From positions 1 to 64,000 of the forward strand of contig CAICTM010000431.1 of NCBI GenBank assembly GCA_903772945.1: DNA of 64,000 nt, read 5' to 3'. Of the stretch, positions 1 through 9,697 are shown one piece after another. The translations under genes and the position numbers were made by a program. The stretch comes from Seminavis robusta (Eukaryota > Bacillariophyta > Bacillariophyceae > Naviculales > Naviculaceae). Under the pieces are notes generated by a model. That model had not been told where the DNA came from. It did no database searches and saw only the letters and a program-made list of their open reading frames with translations. Numbering within the stretch: position 1 is the first letter of the stretch; every line of letters begins with the position of its first letter.

Positions 1-2465
1 GCCTCGATCTTTGACCCAAGGAACTGCTGCGGCGACACTGCTTGACTTTGCCGATCCTCCTCCAACAGATCCAAACGTCTTCCAATCCACCCTTGAATGT
101 AACATCGACTTCGGTGGAAATGGCAATTAAGGAACTCCTCAAATCAACAACCGACCCGCCAGAGTCTCCTTGGAAAATGAGGAAATCAGGACACCACCTC
201 ACCAACAGCAAGAGGAAGATGAGCCAACACAAGAAACTCCACAAGAGGAGCAGCCAACTCCAACACTCAACTCTGCCGCTGCCATTGCTGGTGCCTTGGA
301 AGCTGGAAATCAATATGAATCCATGGAACTCACTGAAGATGACCTCAAGCTGTTGGATGAAGCTAAAGACAAAGGGAAAGTCTCCAAGGAACATGCTGCA
401 AAAATTACCCGGTGTGTGAATCGGTTCTTCAAAACCATAAAGGAAAATGGAGGCGACATCTTGGCGAATCTTCTGAAGCAAGAACCGGCCAATTATGCGA
501 ATGGAAAGAAGATGGATTACGCCTTCTTCAACATCTTGAGTGGAGAAAAGAACATCGATAAGCACACAATTCTCAATCATTGTCTCGTGTTGTGCGGAAT
601 GAAATGGCTCTGCTTGAGTGGACCAAACAAGGGCAAACCACTCGCACCAACTGTCTTCGATCAATACATCAAAGTCTTGTCTTCTTCTTCAAAGCTCGCG
701 GGGCATCCAATATAAGTACAAAGAAGATTTCAATGAGAAGGGACAGTTCCACGGCTTCATGATCACCAAGTGGTACCTGATTCGGAAGAGTGATCCCAAG
801 TTCGGAGTCAAGAATTACAAATCAGCGATTGACTGGGATGCGGATGCGAAGATTCGGGAGGCGATTCGTGACGGAAGACTCCAACCCTGGACGAATCCGC
901 AGCATCTCCTGTACGTTTTGCTCTATGTGCTTGGTCGCTTCTTCCTTTTCCGTGGAGGCAAGGAGATGGCGAATCTTTTGCACGAAGAGACATATGGAGG
1001 TGTCTACGATCGAAGACTTGGAGAGCTCGCTGGCAATGAGTATGAAGCATTCGTTCTCCCGGAAGATAAGACCAACCGACTCAATCTCGTGAATCCATCG
1101 GCATTGAACAAAGAAGATCGCTGCATTGAGTGTATGGAGAATCCGCATGATGTACTCTGTCCGGTCAAGGTCATCCGTTTCTTCAAGGGAAAGTGTCATC
1201 CAGACGCGGTCAAGTTCTTGCCAAGATTGCCACCGCCAAACAGCGAAAGGAGTACACACACCAAGGCGAAAACGTGATGTTTGGTTTTGTCCAGCCAAGC
1301 ACGGAGACACCACGAAAAATCTTGGCTACCACAAGCTGAATGGGTTCACCAAGGAATTAGCGAAGATGTGTGGCTTGACCAATTGGGAAGACATTTCCAA
1401 TCATGGTTGGCGAGCGTACGGAATCACAAAACTCCATGCAGCTCGCGTCGATCTCAAAACTCGATTGAAGATGGCACGACACAAGTGCGAGAAGAGTCAA
1501 CTTCCTTATGCTCGCTTGACAAGTGACGGTCTGTTCAAAGCTCATCAGGCATTGCGTGGGACAGATGATTCGATCAGCGCTCAAGACGACAGTGATGAGG
1601 GAGCCAAGAAACCCGCTGCCAAAAAGCGCAAAACCAAAACTGCCACCGGTGGAAGAAGAAGAAGAAGTTCCAAGACGCGGCGACGGAGATTCCAGAAGTA
1701 GTATCAACTCAAGAAGACGAGGAAGATGCGACTCCCAGTTGACCGAAGGGAGCAAGGACCATAGCAAGATGTCACGAGATGAGCTTTTGGCGGAGCTGGC
1801 TCGACGAGACACCACTGGATCGGTTGTAGCCGTTTCAAATGTTGGCGGTGGGTCGGCGAGTGTTGCTGGATCAGCGTTTGGTGGAGGGTCGGCGAGTGTT
1901 GCTGGATCAGCGATCGGAGTGGGATCAGCGAATTTTGCTGGAATGGGTGTTGGTGGTGGTACGGCAAGTGTTGCTGGGAGTCAGGCGAGTTTCGCTAGTG
2001 GACAGATGATGGCGGTCCCACAGATGCACCACAGATGGCGATGGCGGTCCCACACAGCAGATGGCAATGGCAATCCACAACAATGCGATGATGCAACCAC
2101 AGATGCCCATGATGATGCAATATCCCATGATGGGATTCAATCCGGCCATGATGGGAATGGGATTTAGTCAGACTTTTCTGCAGCAACAATATGCGAATCA
2201 AGTTGGGCCACAGATCATTGTCCCACAGATGCAACAAAAAGCAATGATGCCCAACAGCAACAATTCGCACAGGACAGCAGCAGCAAACCACAGCGGTGAT
2301 TTGTATTCGGGATGCAAATGGGAATTTAGTTCCGGCGGACAATCAAAATGGAGCCCATCAATACTGAACGGCCTGATCATCATGGTGGATGTTTGCCGGT
2401 TCGGCAATGTCTTTTTTGGGGCAATAATGGCTGGATGGGGCATAGCTTTCGCTTTCGATTTTTGA
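1..2465 (+). pseudogene. Crypton-type tyrosine recombinase gene, decayed, 5' end outside the window
   Basis: The protein similarity runs through several frames: frame 2 from the window edge to about 676 (one in-frame stop at 128-130), a short piece in frame 1 at about 677-700, frame 3 to about 1260, frame 1 to about 1650, then frames 2 and 3. At least four frame changes lack plausible splice sites, so this is decay and not splicing. The recombinase core shows the order expected of DUF3504/Crypton-like tyrosine recombinases: an Arg in FLFRGGKE near 950, the HxxR box SNHGWRAYGITK near 1400, then ARHK and a Tyr in QLPYARLTSD near 1475-1520. The N-terminus is acidic and Gln/Pro-rich. The C-terminal part is Gly/Ala/Ser-rich with GGGSASVAG repeats, then Met/Gln-rich. 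Cryptons are DNA transposons that move with a tyrosine recombinase; a domesticated host recombinase that later died is the alternative. No terminal repeats were found. Confidence 0.6.
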
Positions 2466-3606
2466 GTTTCGAAATTTATGGGAAAAACTGAATGGTTCTG
2501 AAGAGGTCCGATGACGTGTTTTGCGTTCAGTCGGACGGAGAGGTTCCGACTGTTCAACCCCTCTTAACCTTCCGTTAGACAAACACCATAACAATAGCAA
2601 CAAATTCAATTTCCCAAATCATCTCCTCTAACAAATAGCCCCACTAATCATACAGAATTTGGGAAAGCAAAATTGCCGCTGGTGGATACGGTGTTTGTTG
2701 GTTCAATCCCACAAAGTTGTCACATTTAACCCTTGACATCACACATGGTCGCTGATCATTTTGCCGGAACCTTGGAGAGATTTGCCGGAACAAGACTAGT
2801 GCGTTGAATCACGAAGAAAATTCTGCTACGTCTTGAGATCTCTTTTTCCAGCAACTGTTCTCTTCTTATAGTGATTTGTCGTGATGTGCGAAAAATTTAT
2901 CTACTATTTTACTGTGTCGTCTCATCCTGTGACATCCATCATGAAAAATATTTCACAGAAAAGAAACCATCTTGAGAAACCGTTGATTCTTGCGAATTTT
3001 ACTATCAAATAAGCAGTAAGATGCAATTCACGACTCCTTTTCCGTTAATTCCGGGAAGAACATTCGAAACCGTTGAAACACATGATGCCAAATGCGAATT
3101 CCCTTACTTTATCACGCACGTCTCATCCAGCAAAATAACTGTCACGTAGAAAATGTACCAGGCCTACGAGGATACCACCGGACAGATTATAAGAGGAATC
3201 CCGAAGTCCGTTGGGAGGTGGCCGATGGGAATTGTTCGCGTTGCCTCCACAATTCTCATAGAATTCCTTCTTTTTCGCCCTCAAGTTCGCAAATTGCAGA
3301 TGTTTCACCAATGACACGACCTTCCAACCATCCAAAAACCAGTACATTGGCAACATGCCTCGCTCAACAACCATAGCTTTACCGGTTAGACTACTTCCGC
3401 CTACGGAGCACCCAGTCTCGAGCCTTCCATAACTGGCATTGGTGCTAACGACTAGCTAGGTATCAATCATACAGCTTTCGGCCGTCCATTCAAAAAGTCC
3501 AATATGAACGCTCGCATAATTTGTTCACTCGCTACTTTACCATACACACAACAACCAAGCAAGCAACCAACCAAATAACATCGCCAACAAAAGCAAATCC
3601 GCAACC
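2466..3606. other. Intergenic, no supported gene
   Basis: About 1.1 kb without a convincing reading frame. Short frames such as the one at 3092-3376 have no recognisable domain. A tRNA-like box A/box B pair near 3374-3424 does not fold into a tRNA. The last 80 bp are A/C-rich with CAAC and CAAG runs, as expected for the 5' leader of the gene that follows. Confidence 0.5.
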
Positions 3607-4200
3607 ATGGTAACAACACTCTGTCGTTCTCCTGTTCTGACCATTGACTGCAGCAGCAACAAGCGCAGCTTTGGTGAGGAAGACCCAGTCGACGACTTTG
3701 TCTACCAGACTCCTCCCCTTACATGGCACAAGAAGCGCTGTACCGATGAACATTTCTTTTCACCTCCCCCTCCTCCACGAGGCAAGTGTTCGACAGCACG
3801 CCACTTTTTCGTCTTTCAAGAACAGGACGTGGCCGACATTATGTTGCCCGAATTGGCCAAGCCGCTTCCTGTAGTACCTGACCAAGAAAACTTGACCGCC
3901 GACGTGAAACCTCTTGTTCGACTGCAATATCGTCGGCCACCATCTCCCGACATTATCTTGCCGCTGCCAATCTCTCAACCCAAGAGAATAAACCGGCTGC
4001 CCCTAGCACCCGTGCTCGAAGAAGAAGAAGAAGACAGCGCACTCATGCCACCACCACTTCCGCCAAAGAAACGTTCGCTCAAGGATGGACATGATCATCA
4101 TCATCACGACCGAGAGAATCACCCTGCCAATGGCTGGTGTCGTCCCAATCTTCCGGACGCACCGACAAGAGCGGGAACCGAGTATGCTCGATGCGCGTAA
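3607..4200 (+). CDS. Proline-rich protein of unknown function, possibly frame-interrupted at its 3' end
   Basis: This frame encodes 197 residues from an ATG in good context (AACCATGG) behind an A/C-rich leader. I recognise no family. The product is hydrophilic and low in complexity: a PPPPP run near residue 55, repeated Pro-Pro segments (PLPVVP, PPSPD, PPPLPPKK), an acidic EEEEE run near 139, and a His run (DHHHHD) near 162. There is no signal peptide or membrane segment, so a soluble cytosolic or nuclear scaffold-like protein is the simplest reading. The downstream frame +2 stays open to 4414, and its residues after about 4170 look more protein-like than the end of this frame, so the true C-terminus may lie there through a frameshift, a sequencing error or an unseen intron. 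The gene is supported by codon-like composition only. Confidence 0.6.
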   Translation: MVTTLCRSPVLTIDCSSNKRSFGEEDPVDDFVYQTPPLTWHKKRCTDEHFFSPPPPPRGKCSTARHFFVFQEQDVADIMLPELAKPLPVVPDQENLTADVKPLVRLQYRRPPSPDIILPLPISQPKRINRLPLAPVLEEEEEDSALMPPPLPPKKRSLKDGHDHHHHDRENHPANGWCRPNLPDAPTRAGTEYARCA

Positions 4201-4414
4201 CAATGGCTTTGTTTTGCAAGGCGCGCCTTTTCTAGAGGAGAGCAGCTATCCACAACCATACAGTACTGACGGCCTCATGCCAATCATGCCAATCATGCCA
4301 ACATCCAGTCAGCTGATGGAGCGCTTTCCCGTGCCGGTATCTCTGTGCTGCATGTCATATCTGGAAAGTTGGAACCTCACGGTGGCACGAACGAATACAC
4401 AAGTGGCAGTATAG

Positions 4415-5366
4415 CTTCTGATCAGTACCATGGCCAGCAGTGAAATTGGGACTATCCATACGTTACCTATGCAACGACAATACGGTACGATCAAGCCATA
4501 AGGAGCATCTATTCTCAAAGAGTCTTGTTTCTAGTTAGTACGACTGTACTGGACCGTAGCAAGACGCATCCTGTTTCTCGTCTTCCTCGCCACGTTGTTT
4601 CCGAGCCCCGTCCATCGTTCACCTTTGCGCGCTCCTTGATGTTTTTGGTTCGTGCCCGCATTGTTGGTTTCATCTTGGCTGCCTGGATGTAATCGGCGCG
4701 TGTCTGTTGCGGAACAATTCGATTCGTTCGACAACCAATGCACTCATCCAAACGTAGCCGACCCTCCTCATGGAACGACATTGATCCAACGATTTAGCTT
4801 AGATGCCTGCGTGCTTTCCCGCTTCACCCAAGAGATAGAATCGAATGATTGAATCAATCGAATACGTTCATTGTTTGCAAGATGTTGCACGCCAACAACA
4901 GCAAGGAACTGCCCATCCGCCCCTGAAAGGCTGGAAACTTTGGCCAGAACGTCTCATCTCTCCCCGTGATAGTGCCAATAGTCCATAAATCTTTTTTCAT
5001 TCACCAGATGCAAAAGATCATACTCTTTGAGTCACTGTGGCAGTCGCGGATTGTGTAGGATCTTTGCTCACAAGATGGTGAAAGCAATAAGCGCAAAATA
5101 TTATTTAGGAAATGACTCCCACACCAGATGGCCAAAAGATTTATACGAACCTCCAGTAAAGTTACCACAAAAGCTTCGAATCTCCAAGCCCAACACCGAA
5201 AGAGCTTGCTCCAATGCCCATATCCTTCTAGTTTTCACGCTACTACTACCTCTGTGTATCTTTCACACAAACCTGGACAGCAAAGCGAAGTTGACTGCTC
5301 CGCCAAGTTGTTTACCACTTCCTTCGATCCAAACCTCCCAACCCTGTACTTTCCCAGCTCAGCACG
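4415..5366. other. Intergenic, no supported gene
   Basis: About 950 bp. Short frames on both strands (for example 4515-4781 minus and 5027-5437 plus) have no domain, and the latter overlaps the start of the secreted-protein gene in another frame. The last 100 bp are C/T-rich and probably hold the leader of the gene starting at 5367. Confidence 0.5.
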
Positions 5367-7644
5367 ATGAAGTTTCTTTCCAGCCTCGTCTTTTTGGCTG
5401 CCGGAGCGTCGGCGGCCTCCGTTGGACATGTTGGTGATGACGCCTGTGTCAAATCGACCGATGGAACTGGAATCCAGTGCCGTGACTTGCAGACCAAGGA
5501 CCATCAGGTTGTTGGATCTGTTTGTGTTGAGGCAGGAAGTGCCATCGAGACCTTGAACATTGCGTTCAACGTACGCCCCGAATGGTCCCTCGAGTCAGCC
5601 CAGGCCTGGATCGGTTCGGATATCAACACTGTTCCCCGCGCCGCCAGTGGTAGTTTTGATGTCTCTCGCTTCCCGTACAACCGAAAGGCCATTGAAGAAG
5701 GCGAATCTGCCATTCGTTTCGTGCACGAGCTCGTCATGGGAGGACCCATCTGCGAAGATCAAGACTTGAGTGTTGTAGCCAAGGCAACTGTCAGCAATGG
5801 CCGTCAACTGTTTTCTGTGTCTGCGGGTGACAACACTGACCTGCTTTACTTCATGTCGTGGCTTGTTGGATCTGATAGCTCCTCCAGTTTCCCTATCCAA
5901 ATGATCTGTAAATGCCCCGACCAAAAAGACAACGAACTTTCGAAGGCAGCCTCCAGCAAGGCTCTCCGTGGAAGCGGCGAAGTCTTCCGTATGCTTGAAA
6001 GTGACGACGACAAGTGCGATGAGTGCAAAGAAGACGACTACGGTTGCATTGAAGCGAAATGTGACTGCGACTGTGACGATGGCGACGAAGACTGCCTGGA
6101 AGCCTGCTTCGATGATGAGGCCGAAAGCTCCGACAGCAAGTGCATCTGTAAAGAAGAAGACTATGAATGTAAGTTTCAATCCTGCTGGACTGTTGGGATT
6201 GAAAGAAGACATTTCTCACCTATTTTCCCCCTTTTCCATCAGGTATTGAAGCGTTCTGTGATTGTGATTGTGATGAGAATGATGAAGATTGCTTAGATGA
6301 ATGCTACGATGAAGAACACGTAGAAACGGAGGGCAGGGCTCTTTCCTCAGATGACGATGAGGATGACGATGAGGATGATGAGGGTGATGAGGGACTCTCT
6401 GCAGGAACTCTGGCCACTGGTGAGGGACTCCCGGCAGTGACTCTGGCCACAGATGAGGAACTCCCGGCAGGAACCCTGGCCCCTGATTCATTCTCAGATG
6501 AAGATGATAAGGATGACGAGGATGATGAGGACGACGAGGATGATGAGGATGATGGGGATGATAAGGATAGTGAAGATGATATTGCGGAGGAAGTGCTAGT
6601 GGAGGATAAGGAAGAGAGGCGCAGACTTCTAGAAACATCAAGGTTCCTTGTTCCAGGAAACATTCATTCGCGTGTTCTTGATCTTGATGTTCTCAATGCA
6701 ACGCAAACAGACCCTGACTTGTTCCCTGACTTTACCTGTGCTGGTTAGTTCCCAATGCTTCCCCATGTTTTCGTCTCTTCTTCGGTGTCTCACACACTTC
6801 TTCTCTTGTTTACTTGATGATACATACATACATTCACACCATACATTATTGCAGACATTTGCACCATGGTGGATGATGTAGATGTGTGCATGGCCCACTG
6901 CGATGAGTGCAACTGTGCTGATGGAGATTTAAACTGCTTTGATCAGTGCTTTCCAGAGCCACCAGTGGAAGAAATCCCAGCCGAGGGTGCCGAGGAAAAC
7001 ACCAGGAGTGGAGATGACAGTAGTAGCGACGACTCCTCTGATGACTCCTCTGATGACTCCCCTGATGACGGGGATGCGGATAGTCCTCTTGATAATCTCA
7101 ATGCAACGCAAACAGACCCTGACTTGTTCCCTGACGTTACCTGTGCTGGTTAGTATCCAATGCATTCCAAGGTTTCATCTCTTCTTCTGTGTCTCACCCA
7201 TTTCCATTCTTGTTTACTTGACAACACATACATACATTCACACCATACATTATTGCAGACATTTGCATTGAGGAGGATGTAGATGCGTGCATGGACCACT
7301 GCATCGAGTGCAACTGTGCTGATGGAGATATGAACTGCTTTGATCAATGCTTTTTAGAACCAGAGGAAGCAGTCTCGGATGAGGCAGTCTCGGAGGAAGC
7401 AGTCTCAGAGGAGGCAGTCTCAGAGGAAGCAGTCTCAGAGGAAGAAACCCCAGCTGAGAGTACAGAGGGTACAGAGGGTACAGAAGGTACAGAGGGTACA
7501 GAAGGTAGTGGAGATGACAGTAGCAGCGACTCCGACGACTCGGACTCCAGCTCCGACGATGTTGAGAAGTGTGGAGAAAGTGGTGATAAGTGTGGACAAG
7601 ACAATGGTGACTCTGACGATTCAGAGGATGAAAGCACGACGTGA
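5367..7644 (+). CDS. Secreted acidic cysteine-rich repeat protein (four exons)
   Basis: Proposed exons are 5367-6168, 6243-6743, 6855-7148 and 7259-7644. The joined length of 1983 nt stays in frame and gives 660 residues. Introns are 74, 111 and 110 bp, with GTAAGT, GTTAGT and GTTAGT donors and CAG acceptors. The protein starts with a clear signal peptide (MKFLSSLVFLAAGASAA). A globular region of about 200 residues follows, then Cys/Asp/Glu-rich modules: two of the CDCDCDxxDEDCLxxC type (the second beginning where exon 1 meets exon 2), then two CNCADGDxNCFDQCF modules in exons 3 and 4, separated by long acidic Asp/Glu/Ser runs. I do not recognise the family. Secretion or cell-wall location with binding of Ca2+ or silica-associated cations is inferred from acidity and paired cysteines. 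Exons 3 and 4 and introns 2 and 3 are near-copies, so the 3' half grew by tandem duplication. Confidence 0.8.
6690..7370 (+). repeat. Tandem exon-intron duplication inside the secreted Cys-rich gene
   Basis: The block from NATQTDPDLFPD through TCAG, the following intron and the CNCADGDxNCFDQCF module occurs twice, at about 6690-6960 and 7098-7360, an offset of about 405 bp. The two introns (6744-6854 and 7149-7258) align along their whole length and end in the same long stretch before CAG. Conservation of the introns as well as the exons shows a recent duplication. Confidence 0.85.
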
Positions 7645-8612
7645 TTCTACTAGCTAGACTTGCCCATGGATTCCCATACGTCACGAATGCCTTGACTGTC
7701 CAACCCAAACCTTCATATATTATCTGAGCAGTCAGTAAAACCATTAGATAAAAGGTTCTTTTGCAACCATTTGTCTGGTGGGCCTAATAGCTATCTAGCT
7801 AGTTGCAAGCTATATATTTGAACAGAAACGAACGAACGAACGAACATCTTCAGCGAAGATGGCAACCAATCGAGTGAAGAAAGCTACCTCTAGCTAGAGA
7901 GACCATCAGGGGCAAGCAAAAAATCAATGAGCATTGTCATCCTCCTCATCTTCCAAATCAATTGCACTAAACGCCTTTTTGCACTGAACTTTTTTCACGG
8001 GACCTCGTCCGGAAATGAATTGAATTGAAATGAGCTGTGGGCAGGAGGCAAATGAATGATACAAGTAGTGTAGCTACCAAGTTGGGTTTGTCATATCTGT
8101 CTCTGTGTTACGATTCGATTCTAGCTTTTCAAAAAGGTTTCTCGTCCATGTATCTGTCTGATGATCGACTCAGCCAAGGGTGCTTCACCAACCAAACTTT
8201 GTCCTTGCCTGTGGGGAACTGTGACAGCAGTGAGGAGAGATCTTCCAAATAATAATGCGACGGGACTACGGCGGTACATGATGCTATATCCACCATGTTC
8301 GATTAGGGGAAACAAATGTGGCACAATCAGGTAAGTTGTTTGCCAGCCAATGTAGCCATCTCGTTCACACACTATTTATTGTTACATACATTTCTGCCCC
8401 TGGCAATAATGACAAGATGTATCTGCATATCTACATCCATCTTCGAAACGTCTAAAATGACACCTCCGACACATGGCTTGGCTGCTCTCTTTTTGGGAAT
8501 CATTTGTGGCAATGTCTTGATGGCATCTTGTGGACTACCGGTACGTACGTGTAAATTGCTGCCATTCTCTTTCTGTGCTTCGCTATATCATGTTTATATT
8601 GTATTATTATTA
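7645..8612. other. Intergenic, contains a GAAC microsatellite
   Basis: The stretch holds a short (GAAC)n repeat at 7825-7845. Several short frames (8037-8252 plus, 8316-8915 plus) have no domain, and the longer one is antisense to the LYR gene. It probably includes the 3' untranslated regions of the secreted-protein gene and the LYR gene, which converge here. Confidence 0.5.
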
Positions 8613-8900
8613 TTAAATATCGACCTTGTAATGTGGATCCTTCATCAATTGGGTGAGATGTTCGGCCTGCACGAGTACGGTATCAATGTTGGTATCGGCG
8701 AGTTTGAAGCAGGCTTCAATCTTTTTGAAATCGGTCAAGTGTTGGTTGGCTCTAAATTCGGATCTTGTCTTTTGAACCACAAAGTTGCGTCGATTGGGTG
8801 TCGGCATTTTTTCCGCTCCTCGCAGCAGCTGTCGATACAAACTCAGTGCTCGAGCTCTCATTTGCGGTGGAATACTGTTGGATACTGGTGTTGTTGTCAT
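8613..8900 (-). CDS. LYR-motif (Complex1_LYR) mitochondrial assembly factor-like protein
   Basis: This intronless frame encodes 95 residues. The LYR tripeptide is at residues 21-23 in RALSLYRQLLRG, followed by basic helices with NRRNFVVQKTRSEFR and a conserved Phe, then a third helix (ACFKLADTNIDTVLVQAEHL). Length and layout match the LYRM family, small three-helix mitochondrial proteins that bind acyl carrier protein and help assemble Fe-S clusters or respiratory complexes. Which member it is (ISD11/LYRM4-like or another) cannot be decided by eye. The start at 8900 leaves a short N-terminus before the LYR, normal for the family, whose members often lack a cleaved presequence. The neighbours are unrelated. 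Confidence 0.8.
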   Translation of the reverse strand: MTTTPVSNSIPPQMRARALSLYRQLLRGAEKMPTPNRRNFVVQKTRSEFRANQHLTDFKKIEACFKLADTNIDTVLVQAEHLTQLMKDPHYKVDI

Positions 8901-9697
8901 GATGGTCGATGGTAGTGCTAGTGATAGTGATGATGGTGGATGGTTTGTCGTTGTGGTGTTGTGGTCAAGAGGTTGTGGTCAGTGACAGCGCAAAATGGTC
9001 AGGATCTTGTGGCTCAAGCTACAGTAGGGTTGAGGCTTGAACGGTAAAACCTTACGCAAACTGTAAACAAAGGCTTTTTAAACTATAAATCTCAAGATGA
9101 AGACGCAATGATTACTTTTAAATCTGAGAACGTCACTAGGAAAGCGACGAGCCAATCAAAACAGCGTGAACGGAATGATGTCATTCCCATTTTACGTTTC
9201 GCACACACACTTCCTTGCCAACTCATACCGTAGCAAAAGTGCACTCCTTCCAACAAGAAGAAAGAGACAAAAAGACAAAAAGACCAAGCGGAAAATGGCC
9301 CAAGCGGCATGTCCCTTAACTTGTTCAGGTACTTATTACGGAAGTGCATTACGACCATCGACCGACCCCTACCTACCTAGAGCCAGCTACGGTAGTCACT
9401 AGCAACAACACAACACTACACAACACAACACAACCCCACCTGTCTCTGAATGAAAGACTAGCTAGCTAGCTTAGCCCTCCGCAAGAAGCAGCAGTGTCCA
9501 TTGTGTCCTTGTACTGTATTGTAGTTTTCGTCCAATCTCTACTACTAGCTAGAGCTTTGACTCAGGCAAGCAGTTACTTGTTCGGTAGACCACTACTACA
9601 CCTATCCTTCAGCGGGCTGTTCGATCGGTCTGCCATCGATTCCTCTTTCTTCCATTCCTTGTGTGTATACTAGTCTTGTGTGTGATCAAACGCAGCC
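8901..9697. other. Intergenic between divergent genes
   Basis: About 800 bp between the start of the LYR gene (minus) and the start of the receptor gene (plus), so it must hold both promoters. It contains an ACAAC-rich low-complexity tract at about 9403-9437 and several CTAGCTAG runs. No initiator or TATA element can be named with confidence. Confidence 0.4.

Noticed and set aside
3367-3435. tRNA-like box A and box B near 3374 and 3419
   Set aside because: Spacing is about right but neither the acceptor stem nor the T stem can pair.
5027-5437. 136-codon plus frame overlapping the start of the secreted-protein gene
   Set aside because: Out of frame with the signal-peptide gene and without a domain.
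8316-8915. 199-codon plus-strand frame with a hydrophobic stretch
   Set aside because: Its second half is antisense to the LYR-protein gene, which has a clear family match.
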